Of a stretch of DNA of 24,264 bases, positions 1-9,380 are shown piece by piece (position 1 is the first letter of the stretch; every line of letters starts with the position of its first letter). The stretch is taken from positions 126,001 to 150,264 of the forward strand of contig RPFO01000516.1 in assembly GCA_009746045.1 (NCBI GenBank), read 5' to 3'. The position numbers were made by a program, and so were the translations under genes. The notes under the pieces were generated by a model. The model made no database searches. It worked only from the letters and a program-made list of their open reading frames with translations, and had not been told where the DNA came from. This DNA comes from Mesostigma viride. Lineage: Eukaryota; Streptophyta; Mesostigmatophyceae; Mesostigmatales; Mesostigmataceae.

Positions 1-3000
1 GTACGTTCAAACACATCCTAAACGTTGTGTTCATCCTACAAAATTCCCCTTGTGGCAGCTGGACCGCAATTTGCAGGGGGGTCAAGAAATGTCTAACCTG
101 ACCCTGTCAAGTACTCGCGTTTGCTGGGCACAAAAAGGACGGAATAATAATCAAAACAGAAACTAGATACATTACCACACCAACGACAAACATACCAGAG
201 TTGCTGGCTGTTAAAAACAGCACATGCTGTAGCGAGACTACCTGCCTATAGATTGTGAACCCAATCCTGCGCCTATTTTTTTGTTCGTCTAGAAGGAAAC
301 AACCTCTTACAAGAACAGGCATTGGTAGACGCATTTGACAGTGCATGACAAGCCCAAAGGGTTGCGCAGTTAAACTTTGTCCAAAACCTCCACAATATAA
401 TATATATGACAAGCGAATCGTGGTCGTCCTATACTCAAGCACTCATTTCCCGTGTGGCCGTGTCCGACGGGAAAATCCCCATGGTGTCACGCGCACCTCA
501 GCCTGGTATTGGAACGTCTCAGGTTCCGCCGCGGCGACTTCACATCGTGTGGTAGACGAATGACGCAGCGCTGGCTTAGAGGAAATCGAGCGGACGTGCA
601 GCCGTTCACCGACAAATGAGCATGATGGGAGCACCGCTGCCCTCGAACCGGCGGCAGCGTTCACCCCACACCGTCTGGACTTTGCCCGACCCTGCAGCGC
701 ACAATTCCCACCACGAATGCATTCCCAACACATTTTCGCCGTGTCAATGTCGCTGTTGGCACTACATATCCAACGTGATAAATGTGGTGGCGACTGGCTG
801 GCCAAAGTGCATTAAACTGCGTGAGTCGATACGCCCGGAAAACCGCCGACAGCTCCGCATACCTGTCCATTAACTGCATGCGCAGGCGCGTTACATGGCG
901 CAGCTGCGGCAAGAGCGACCGATTGCAGGGCATTGAGGGCTGCCATTTGCGTAAATGCGCGGTATTGGTAGCAGGTCTGCAGGAGTCTACGCTGTAGCAT
1001 CGCACGCCGAAGCATGTACTGCGGCTAAGGCGGTTGTGTTTTGTTCATGCTGTGGCTGTCACCTTCCTCCGAAAACTTCGGGCGAACGGCCTTGAAAGTT
1101 CTAGATATACCAGCAGGCGCGCCGACACATAGCCACGTAGAAGGGAGCCGCTAGACGAGGGCTCTAGGCCTCTAGCTTGCCGTTTCCTCCGGCGCCGCGC
1201 CACATGACGGTTGCCGTTTCCGCAGACTTGTGCGAGTCGAATCACAGACAAACGGTCTCGAGGAGCTGCGGGAGGTCACCAATCACCATTCACCAGCATT
1301 CACCCGCCATCTTTTTGCCATGATCTCTGTCTGGCGTTTATGACCGGCGTGGGAATGGTGGGATCCGAATGACTGATTGACTGTTTACATGCCAAGCCAA
1401 GTTGCCAAGTTGCCAAGACTTCACGCGATATCGATGGCTCATCAGCCATGAGCCCATGCGCACATGCGCACATGAAATGGCAAGAGTTCTTGACATTCGT
1501 GATCCGCAGCGCCAAAGGAATGCTACAACGCAAGTTCGCAATCTTGCCGGGATCGAAACCCACGTCGAGGTAGCTGAAATTGACCTCGCCGCGGTTATCC
1601 CGGATTCGAGCCGGCCATCTTTGTTTTCGGAGATCAGGATGCAGTGCCAATTTTCCTCGCGAAGGCACGACGGAGCTGGGACAGCGATCACTGGCTGCAT
1701 GGCATGCATACGTGCTTCAGGAAATCTAGATTCCATTCACGATGTGTAAAGTTGATTTGTACGTTGGCTTGTTCAGCTTACAGCAGCTACCAAGCGTGCA
1801 TTGGGGCAGGCCGGGTGTAATCAGGAGGTCTTATGGGGCCGCTTTGAAAAGGAATATCAAGCGGCCCTGTTAGGGAAAAGCTACGGCGCAGTTGTATGCA
1901 CTTCAGTCGCGCTACTAGTAACGGATAAGATTACGGCAGGCTCGTGCTACATGCTCCGGATTCCAGATTTCTGCCTTCTGGCCTGCGCTGGTTGTCTCAT
2001 CGGTATAATGTGGAGTGGATTCCTTCGTTGAAACAACGAGTAAACGGGCTGGGGGCTGAGCAGTGTTGGAGATATTCTCTAGATTTCCTCAGCACATTAA
2101 CCTGCCGCCTCGGTGGCTCAATATTGCATCGGCAACGTGTATCATGTCCTTTGTTTATCGGCATGTTACTAAGTTATTCTTGGAATCCCGGGCCGGATCC
2201 TGCTCCGCCCCTACTTAACCCAATAAGCTCGTGCTGTCAAGCGGATGGTCGGGTTCTAACACCAAGGTTGAACAGAGCACGGAGCACATACGGTCAGCTT
2301 TCACAAACATGGTGTGCTTGTTATACATAGGCGTTTCACCAGATGAGTGGCGCGCTTGCTCGTCGAATCCCGCATATTCGAGGTGGATTTCGTGTGCCTT
2401 GTTGTCCCCTTGTGATTGAGAGGAGTCGATGGCATCATTCTCGTTGCGTAGATTGTAAAACATGGCGGCCAGTTGGGACGTTAGTTCCCTTCCGTCAGTT
2501 AACGGGGACTAGCTGAATGTGCGCTTCATTATATATAGCAAGGCAAAGGCCTGCAGGCCATTACAACTCTCAACACTTGACTAAGTAGCTGACTCAAAAC
2601 GTCTGCCTTTCTCGTCGTTATTCAGTTGTTGTAGGCTATGCCGCTCTTGCTTGCTTCCTGCACATACTCGACAAACTACCGTTCTGAACCGGCTTGGCGG
2701 GGGCATCTGTGCTCATCTTTGGAGTCTAATTTCCCATGAGATCATGTCCAAAATGCGGTTAGTATCTGGTCTTGGCATCATTGCAAGCATCATTGTCAAG
2801 TGTACATCATCATATTTTGTGACTACTATTTGGGTCAGGAATGATGAAGGTCCATGCATCAAATTTGACGTCATTAATGGAGGTCCAAGCAATGACATGC
2901 GAAGGCCGTTGTAATACCGGCATCCACTGTGGTGAAGTATCTGCGTAGAAAAGTACCTCATCAGGTACTCCGCGGCATGCCTTGGCCATGCCCGAGGGAA

Positions 3001-3161
3001 GCTGTGACGTAAGGGCATACGGGGTGTCTCATAATTGCCTTTTACTTTGTATAATATACTGAGTGGGCATGGTTGTGGGTGTGCTGAATGATGCATGAAG
3101 AGTCGATGTATGCAAATGTGGCTACTGTCCAGAATGAATTAGCATCTGCCCAAGTGGTCAT
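1..3161. other. Gene-poor stretch, no recognised gene
   Basis: I see no reading frame here that reads like a known protein. All frames are short (at most about 130 codons), overlap each other on both strands and share no recognisable motif. The - strand between about 660 and 1015 has helix-like, Leu/Arg/Gln-rich peptides in two adjacent frames, which could be a decayed coding fragment, but I cannot name a family. Small structures only: a CATGCGCA tandem near 1454-1473, a TGACGTCA palindrome near 2868, and a 7-bp-stem hairpin (AGTACCT / AGGTACT) near 2953. None of these is attached to a gene I can identify. Confidence 0.5.
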
Positions 3162-3561
3162 CTAATAAACCTTATCGTCAGAAAGCAACAAACGTGAAAA
3201 CGCTAGCTGCCCAAATCTGAGATTCCGCGGAACACAGAATGTAAGAAAGCCTAGAAGCTACCAGCAAGGAATCGAACATAGGACCTTTGGCATGATTTCG
3301 CGGCTGTGTGAGTCTCCTGATCCGAAGGCATCTCACTTAACGTTTCGAAACAGCCCAACTGCGAAAAACGTCTTTACCGGAGAGGGGTGCCAATATGTCC
3401 GATAATGCTGAATCTATAGAAGATGACTCACCACTAGACCTAAGTGCACAGGAGTATTATACCCACGGACCTACGCGATATTCTAGTATCGCCGAAGTAG
3501 GCGGGTTGACCACGGCTGGAATCTGGTTGTAGTGTGACGTACAAACCTAGAGGACGTAGCC
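3162..3561 (+). repeat. Dispersed repeat, copy 1 (full length)
   Basis: This is the only uninterrupted copy of a repeat family found three times in the window. It starts around CTAATAAACC / TTATCGTCAG and ends near GAGGACGTAGCC. Its first 250 bases match copy 2 at 3570-3842. Its whole length matches, in reverse complement, the two halves that flank the LINE at 7421-9118. It has no coding capacity of its own. Against the other copies it lacks several 2-5 base bits, often at short direct or palindromic repeats. The stretch around 3260-3330, read on the - strand, resembles a decayed tRNA with a B-box-like GTTCGATTCC. A non-autonomous element such as a SINE is possible but not shown. Confidence 0.85.
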
Positions 3562-3569
3562 GAAACTAA

Positions 3570-3842
3570 CTAATATCAACCGATCTTACATTGTCGTCAG
3601 AAAGCAACAAACGTGAAAACGCTAGCTGCCCAAATCTGAGATTCCGCGGAACACAGAAAGTAAGAAAGCCTAGAAGCTACCAGCAAGGAATCGAACATAG
3701 GACCTTTGGCATGATGATTTCGCGGCTGTGTGAGTCTCCTGATCCGAAGGCATCTCACTTCACGTTTCGAATCAGCCCAACAGCGAAAAACCCCTTCACC
3801 GGAGAGGGGTGCCAATATGTCCGATAATGCTGAATCTATAGC
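3570..3842 (+). repeat. Dispersed repeat, copy 2 (3' truncated)
   Basis: It repeats the first roughly 250 bases of copy 1 at high identity, in the same orientation and with a period of about 408 bp, so copies 1 and 2 form a partial tandem. The left flanks are also related (CTAATA...AACC...CGTCAG in both), which suggests the spacer belongs to the unit. The match stops just after GCTGAATCTATAG, beside the point where a LINE entered copy 3. The sequence after 3842 is unrelated to the rest of the repeat, and no second half is found downstream. Confidence 0.85.
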
Positions 3843-4526
3843 CAGACGTGCCATTAACGTGAGCAGTTCAGACTTGTCAAGATTGCCTCAAACTTTGATG
3901 ATCATGCCTAGTTTTTTTAATGCATTTCTTGGTACGTATAGTAGCTTGCATGTGTCTTGCATGCAATTAGAGGATCGAGATGCTAATCTCCTGGCACTCT
4001 GGGCACATAGAGTAATAAAAAACCTCCACTTGTCTTATTTTTCATGGGTATATCTTGCCGGTAATCTCCTTGATATCTTGCCTGTAATCTTGGACATGTG
4101 ATGACTTAGGCAGCTTTTTGTCAGGTTGTCAGACATCAATTCATTTGGTATACTCTTTGTACCAATATTGCAAAATGTCGCCTAGCCAGCTTTAACATGC
4201 CTTCATTCGATGTGACTCACTGGCAAACTTGCGCGCGCCCCGCACCGACGCAGCGCGGCCCGGACCTATGTGACACAATTGCTTGATTGAGGATGCAGGG
4301 CTTCTAGCTGGGATTATCTGTACTCCGCACCCGCATGATAGACAAGGAGAAATGGGCTGCCGTCTGCAATAAGCACCTTCCTGTGGGGCATGCTCCTGTT
4401 TTCTCCCCACGCCAGGAGGGCCCCGCGGCCGGCCCATATATAGTGCGTGGCTGTTCTCGCTTTCCTTGCGGAGTGTGGGCTCGGCGTACCTTCGTGCTCT
4501 TCCCATGGCCCCCCCATTCGCCTTAA
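3843..4526. other. Spacer, no recognised gene
   Basis: This stretch lies between repeat copy 2 and the endonuclease-like pseudogene. It is AT-rich up to about 4190 and becomes GC-rich afterwards. The change in composition may mark the start of the transposon-derived sequence that continues into 4527-5233. The frame leading into that pseudogene has a TAA at 4524, and the peptide before it (4335-4523) resembles nothing I know. Confidence 0.4.
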
Positions 4527-5233
4527 TTGGCTCCCAGCCACTACTCGGTGGCGCTCCGGCACCAGCTATTTGCCCCGCAGCCTCTTGTTCCGGCCGGGCG
4601 GCCTTGTGGTAGCTGTGGGCAGCCGCTGGATCCCACGGGGACTCACTACCTTGCCTGCATGGGGGGCCAACAGAATCAGAGTTGGTATTTGTATTTGCAC
4701 ACTGTCCTCCTGACGGTGGTGCTCGCCATGATTCGGTCGGTTTTCCCCCACGCGCACATCCGGTCCGAGGATGCGGATGGCGCTGCCTTCTATTCCCCCA
4801 ACCACCGGCCTGACATCGTGGTGCTGGACTTTGAGGGGGGTGGCCGGCATCTGCTTATTGACGTTTCGGTGGCGCGGCCCTTGGCTCTTAGTAGCCACGT
4901 GGCTGGGGCCTCCCTCACGGCAGGTTACACGGCGGACCGGGCGGAGCGGGCCAAGCTCCTGGCCTACGGCGTCGTCGGGCACCATCGTGTGGTGCCCTTT
5001 GTCCTGGAGGAGTTTGGGGCCATGGGGCCCCTGACCTCCGCCTTCTTCAAGGAGCACCAGGTTGCCGGCTCCGGGAGGACCGGCTGGACCTGGAGGGCCA
5101 GCGGGCCCCATGGTCGGCGCGGACCTGGACGTCATATTGGCGTCAGCGCTTGTCGGTGGCGCTGACTCGGGCCATGGCTGACATCATGCTCCGCCGTACG
5201 CGGGCTGATTTTGCGGTGCAGCAGGGCTATTAG
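4527..5233 (+). pseudogene. LINE-type restriction-like endonuclease C-terminus (broken)
   Basis: The frame opened after a TAA at 4524 carries a CCHC zinc knuckle (C27, C30, H40, C44; C-X2-C-X9-H-X3-C) soon after a VALRHQLFAPQ stretch. It then has RPDIVVLDF with a second Asp in LLIDVSV (P95-D96, then 15 residues, then D112), and a later AERAKLLAY motif. This order of CCHC, then PD...D, then a conserved A..K...Y helix, is that of the restriction-like endonuclease at the C-terminus of R2-like and related LINEs, which nicks the target DNA to start reverse transcription. The frame ends early at 5165. A shift of one frame near 5055-5070 restores a plausible tail (REDRLDLEGQ, YWRQRLSVALTRAM, ending FAVQQGY) with a stop at 5231-5233. 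No reverse transcriptase is found upstream, and no ATG supports the start. It is a decayed fragment of a different LINE group from the one at 7421-9118. Confidence 0.7.
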
Positions 5234-6899
5234 GTTCCTCCCGTTAGGCGTTTCCATTGGTCTTATCGTAGTATAGTGTCTAATCACCAAGAAAATGTCC
5301 TCATATGAGGACATTTTTAAGCATGGATACCATTTGTAATAACTCACACATTTCAACATATCCATGGGTACGGCATGGAACCATGTTCATTTATGATATG
5401 TTCAAGAGTAGCAATGCTTAACATCCATGAAATATGCTCATGGTATAATGGTTTACGATTTATGAATGCAGGGGGGTCGCTACGCGAGTGACCAACAAGC
5501 ACTCAAGTAAACAATATGCCCAGAAAGAAGGCAGGGCCAGGTCATGGCTGGTCCTGAAAATGCACCCAAGGTGCCCACAACATGTCTACATTACACCCTC
5601 GCTATCCTAGACCCTGCAGCCTGCCGGGGGGGGCACAAAATGTAACTGGCAGCCAGGGACCATGGTGCAGGCCAAATAGCAGGTGTAAAGCTAGCTCAAA
5701 GCTAGCTCAGTCCAAAGAATGAAATAAGAAGCAAATACTTGCCAAGGTTAGGTCCGTGATCGTTATTGGAGGCTTGGCTGCCACCACGGTGCTCGACAAT
5801 GATGCTGAAGCCTTCAATCATATATGAAGCAGATACTGCAAAGAGGCACAAATAGCAATACAAGCACAATGTAAGCATGACAAGCTCAAGTTTCCAAGCC
5901 AGTCTAGCTCACTTGGACATGAGGTTAAGCGTTAGAAACATATGGGCAACATCCCAGCAAGCCTTGAAAAAGTTTTCAGCAACAAGGCAGTATATGTGTT
6001 AAATCAAACTACCACATTGCAACTAAGCACAGTGACTTCTACTTGCTGCTGTTTTGACGACGCAAGGCCGTTTACCTTTTCAGTGACACCACGGGAAAAG
6101 AAAGCATTACCCAGCAAACTTCCTTTAAGTTCCCCGGACATAGGCGTAATCACAACCACGACGTTGGGCATTGAAAAGAACCGGAATCATTAAGTCTGCG
6201 GGGGTTATAAGCTACGATACTCTTGACACGCTTATTTAGAACGATGCGGTTGCGGATGACATCCGGAACCTTGTTCTTGACGTGCGCCCAGGCCGCCAGC
6301 TGCGCGGGACAGCTCAAGAAATATATATTAAAGGACGGTGACGCCCGGGAAGCACCCAGCCTTGCGGCAAAAGTAAAATATGGCTCGCGCTCGCCGTGGT
6401 TTTCGCCAGGCGTGACTGCGATATCACGACGAAAAAATGGAGACTCTTTGACCCATCTAACTGCCCAGGTCCCTCTGTTGCCCGGGTCGCCCATTAACCC
6501 AGAAGCGTACCATAACCCATACTCGCGATATCCGCAGCGCCTGGGCGGAAAAAGAAATTGTAAAACCGAACTGCATACTGACCTATCATGCCATCTACGT
6601 AGCTTCCAGATTTTCTTCAACGATGCCAAAATCCGTTCATGAACAATATTTTCGACATATACAAAGCACCTGCACGTCAAAAGCAGCATCTTCGAAATGA
6701 CTAGATGATGATCTAAAGTTCTGTCTTCATTCGGGGCAAAATAATGGCCTATAACGTTCAGGCAAGCCTCAGAACTGGAACGACCCCATAGCCGTCACTC
6801 GACAAAATGCTCGATTACATTGCAACGTTCTTGCTGTAGTAGGTACTTTTCCTCGCCTCATATTTTCCAGGTACGGTCGGCCCCTGTCGACCCCGGGGG
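5234..6899. other. Non-coding stretch with small repeats
   Basis: The first tens of bases may be the 3' untranslated part of the preceding LINE remnant. Beyond that I recognise nothing. The longest frame is 179 codons on the - strand (6150-6689). It is overlapped by a 139-codon frame on the other strand, has no motif I know, and is not convincing as a gene. An 11-bp unit AAAGCTAGCTC is doubled at 5687-5708. The palindrome at 5292-5317 is listed separately. Confidence 0.4.
5292..5317. repeat. 26-bp perfect palindrome
   Basis: Two 13-base arms, AAAATGTCCTCAT and ATGAGGACATTTT, meet with no spacer. The arm core ATGTCCTCA / TGAGGACAT recurs as a hairpin at 7013-7032. It lies about 60 bp after the stop of the LINE remnant, so it may be a 3'-end structure of that element, or the terminus of a short unrelated element. 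Neither is proven. Confidence 0.8.
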
Positions 6900-6925
6900 C
6901 TTGGCGCGCTCAGTACCTATCCCAG

Positions 6926-6975
6926 TTTCGCGCCAAAACCCACCAGGGATCCTCAGGACCAACTTTGGCGCCAAA
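6926..6975. promoter_or_regulatory. Two E2F-like sites
   Basis: TTTCGCGCCAAAA at 6926-6938 and the 12-bp palindrome TTTGGCGCCAAA at 6964-6975 both fit the E2F/DP consensus TTTSSCGC, 38 bp apart. A third, weaker CTTGGCGCGC lies near 6900. E2F sites drive S-phase genes in plants, algae and animals. No gene that could be the target is recognised on either side, so these may be chance or part of a repeat: the flanks also look alike (CCAAAACCCACC, CCAAAACCGCCC). Confidence 0.3.
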
Positions 6976-7005
6976 ACCGCCCCCCTGACCCCCCCCGTCT
7001 CAAAC

Positions 7006-7032
7006 GAGGACTATGTCCTCAAATGAGGACAT
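7006..7032. repeat. GAGGAC / GTCCTC double hairpin
   Basis: GAGGAC (7006-7011), GTCCTC (7015-7020) and GAGGAC (7025-7030) alternate, so the middle arm can pair with either neighbour. The longer pairing is ATGTCCTCA (7013-7021) with TGAGGACAT (7024-7032), loop AA. The arm is the same as in the palindrome at 5292-5317. Confidence 0.7.
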
Positions 7033-7248
7033 TTGGTTTTTGGACAATAGAGCTTTGACATGGCTCTGTATATAGGTTTATAGCTGGGCGTTTGCTTTGG
7101 TTTGAGTGATTTCACTCTGCTGTAAGTAATTATATTTTTAATATATATGCATGGTAGAATGCAGGCTATGGTGTACGAGTCCTCAGGTGGAGTAATTGTT
7201 GCCCCTGAGCATACGCTATATCAAGGAGACAACCACTATATATACATG

Positions 7249-7420
7249 GCTACTACGTCCTCTAGGTTTGTACGTCACAGACTCACAGTACAACCAGATT
7301 CCAGCCGTGGTCAACCTGCCTACTTCGGCGATACTAGAATATTGCGCGTAGGTCCGTGCGCCGGTAGTACTCCTGCGCACTTAGGTCTAGTGGTGAGTCA
7401 TCTTCTATAGATTCAGCAAT
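7249..7420 (-). repeat. Dispersed repeat, copy 3, 3' half
   Basis: Read on the - strand this continues the repeat from ATTGCTGAATCTATAGAAG through CAAACCTAGAGGACGTAG, matching 3404-3560 of copy 1 with a few small indels. It is separated from its 5' half (9119-9380) by the LINE at 7421-9118. The 7409-7420 end is one of the two target-site duplications. Confidence 0.85.
7409..7420. repeat. Target-site duplication (left)
   Basis: AGATTCAGCAAT, identical to 9119-9130. The bases on either side differ between the two copies (T/C outside left, T/G outside right), which sets the duplication at 12 bp. Copy 1 of the host repeat has only one, slightly different version of the site. Confidence 0.9.
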
Positions 7421-7440
7421 TAAATTAAATTAAATTAAAT
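7421..7440 (-). repeat. LINE 3' tail, TAAAT x4
   Basis: Four exact pentamers TAAAT on the + strand (ATTTA on the element's strand), directly beside the target-site duplication. A simple-repeat tail of this kind replaces poly(A) in several LINE clades. Confidence 0.85.
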
Positions 7441-7564
7441 TATAACATGCCTCCGTTGGGAGATCATGTAGCACATATTCCATTATGGATGGGTGGGGTG
7501 GAGGAAGCCGCGTAATCGAACTATCCTAACTCTAAGCTATCTAGTCTAGAAAATCCTAACTACA

Positions 7565-9117
7565 CTACTCATCAAAACGCCTCCCGTCCTCTTGGGGGGA
7601 GGGGGCTTGCCCACAGGGTCGGGCGTGTGAGCCCTGACAATCTTCTGCCACCGGTCGCGTCTTGTCCTGCATGGCAGTCCAAAGACGGGAGAGAGAGTGG
7701 ATGCGGTTCTCAAACTGGGCTGGGACCACTAGGTCGTCCAGCAACATCTGGTATACGGCGGACGACGCAGCAGATTTTCTAGCTGCTCTCAAGCGTCTGC
7801 GCGATGGACGCGCAGACAAAGATTCGGAGCTGATTGGATGTAGTTCGTGACAGGTTTCCCTACCCTTCTGGGAATGCCCTTGGGGCCAGGCCAGGTCAGA
7901 ATGTGTCGCCCTGGCTGGCCAAGCCGCTGGGGGCCGGCCATGCAGACCAAGGGCGGTGTCGACCTGGCTGGTGCGAGCAAGATGTCCTACAAAATATGCT
8001 ATCCTACGCTGCCTAATCTCGTCCGAAATACGAGGCATACCATGATACAAAGACTCTGATGACGGGCGCTCGGAAAACCCTACGTTAAGGACCTGTCGGA
8101 GCATCCTGTAAACCGTGCCGTTGAGCCTAGCTGCCAGTTTGGGTGTGATTGTCCACGCCTCGGCGCCATACGTGAGCACCGTGAGGACGAGGACCTTGAA
8201 GAGCATGCGCTTGCGGTGCTCGCCCAGGCCCTTCGAGCGCCAGTAGGTGTTGAGCGAACGGAGCCTGGCCCAGGCCAGGCCGATGCGGGTGTCCACGTCG
8301 TCTGCAGGGAGCCAACTCCCCAACAGTTTGAAGCGATCGCAGAACGGGACCTCCGTCCCGTCGAGCAGGCGCGGCAGCTAGCGGTGGTGTACTGGAGGCC
8401 CCAATCACCATCGCCTCAGTTTTGACACTAATCTCCAACCCCACCGCCCGCGCCTCCAGGCCCAGACAGTCCAGCCAGGTCTGAATGTGCTCGGGGCTCG
8501 CGATGAGGGTGGTGTCATCCGCATAAATCAGGTCGGCAAGGCGGTGACCAGGTCGATCTAACCCCGCCGTGCTCTTTCTCGTTAAGGATGTCCAAGCCTG
8601 GCTCGAACCCCTTAAGAGCAGTAAAGCGCGCACGTGCCCGGCGCATGACGTGATCCACGACAATAATGAACAGGTATGGGGACAGGACACAAACTTGCCA
8701 CACCCCGTGGTGAAGGGGGAATAGTGGGGTGGTGCCTTCCGCAGTCCGCACTACTGCCTGTGAGCCCTCATACAGTCGGCGAATGGCAGCAATAAACGCA
8801 GGTGGTACCCGATCCAGAGCTAGGATGGCCCAAAGAGCCTCCCAGAGAACTGTGTCAAAGGCCTTGATATAGTCAACAAAAATGAAGACCAGCGGCAAAC
8901 TGTCAGGGGGCAGGCGACGCACCTCCTCCATCAACCGGCGCGCGACAAACACAGCCATGACAGTGTTACGACCACGACGGAAACCCATCTGAGACTCACC
9001 CAGGTGTGGGTCCAGCGCGGCGCGGAGCCTGTGCAGCATCATGCGCATGAAGACCTTCAGCGCGGCGCTCTGGAGGCAGACACCCCGGTAGTTACCGGGG
9101 TCAGCAGCAGAGCCCTT
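7565..9117 (-). pseudogene. LINE reverse transcriptase, two frameshifts
   Basis: Reverse transcriptase of a non-LTR retrotransposon, which copies the element's RNA into the nicked target. Three frames are needed. Frame one (9117 to about 8570) has NYRGVCLQ, GFRRGRNT and FVDYIKAFD (motif A, first catalytic Asp), then GVWQVCVLSP, where GVRQGCVLSP is expected (R to W and G to V). Frame two (about 8560 to 8385) has LADLIYADDTTLIA (motif C, catalytic DD) followed by GLEISVKTEAMVIG. Frame three (about 8375 to 7565) has FKLLGSWLPADD, the thumb, and a TYGAEAWT / IRQRRIAYFVGHLAR region typical of LINE C-termini. The stop is near 7565. The upstream N-terminus and endonuclease are missing. Frames one and three each read on into unrelated sequence past the shift points. 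The family is clear; the clade is not. Confidence 0.9.
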
Positions 9118-9118
9118 C

Positions 9119-9130
9119 AGATTCAGCAAT
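9119..9130. repeat. Target-site duplication (right)
   Basis: AGATTCAGCAAT, the second copy of the duplication at 7409-7420, at the 5' (truncated) end of the LINE. Confidence 0.9.
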
Positions 9131-9380
9131 GTATCGGACATATTGGCACCCCTCTCCAGTAAAGACATTTTTCGCAGTTGGGCTAGCTGTTTCGAAACGT
9201 TAAGTGAGATGCCTTCGGATTGATCAGGAGACTCACACAGCCGCGAAATCATGCCAAAGGTCCCATGTTCGATTCGTTGCTGGTAGCTTCTAGGCTTTCT
9301 TACTTTCTGTGTTCCGCAGAATCTCAGCAGATTTGGGCAGCTATATAGCGTTTTCACGTTTGTTTCTTCCTGACGACAAT
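9119..9380 (-). repeat. Dispersed repeat, copy 3, 5' half
   Basis: On the - strand, starting at ATTGTCGTCAGG, this matches the first roughly 250 bases of copies 1 and 2. Compared with copy 1 it has extra TA, CTG, ATCA and CTAG at short repeats. It ends at the target-site duplication. A frame runs from this half straight into the LINE (start near 9357), but that is an accident of the junction and not a gene start. Confidence 0.85.

Larger units (their letters stand above)
7421..9118 (-). mobile_element. 5'-truncated LINE, nested in a repeat
   Basis: This is a 1698-bp insertion bounded by perfect 12-bp target-site duplications. On the - strand it begins inside the reverse transcriptase domain (the NYRGV region, so the 5' part with any ORF1 and endonuclease is missing). 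It runs through the RT palm and thumb and a C-terminal stretch, and ends in a short 3' region with a tail of TAAAT-type pentamers at 7421-7440. The 5' truncation, A/T-rich simple tail and duplicated target are the classical signs of target-primed reverse transcription by a LINE. The host is copy 3 of the dispersed repeat. Two frame changes and substitutions in a conserved RT motif show the copy is dead. Confidence 0.9.

Noticed and set aside
1500-1640. tRNA gene suggested by GGGATCGAAACCC
   Set aside because: Only a T-loop-like word is present. I could not lay out an acceptor stem, D arm and anticodon arm around it.
6150-6689. 179-codon frame on the - strand
   Set aside because: It has no recognisable motif, overlaps a 139-codon + frame, and lies in repeat-rich DNA. 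Length alone does not support a gene.
9119-9357. N-terminus of the LINE protein reading through the junction
   Set aside because: This part is the 5' half of the dispersed repeat, also present without any LINE at 3162 and 3570. The open frame across the junction is fortuitous.
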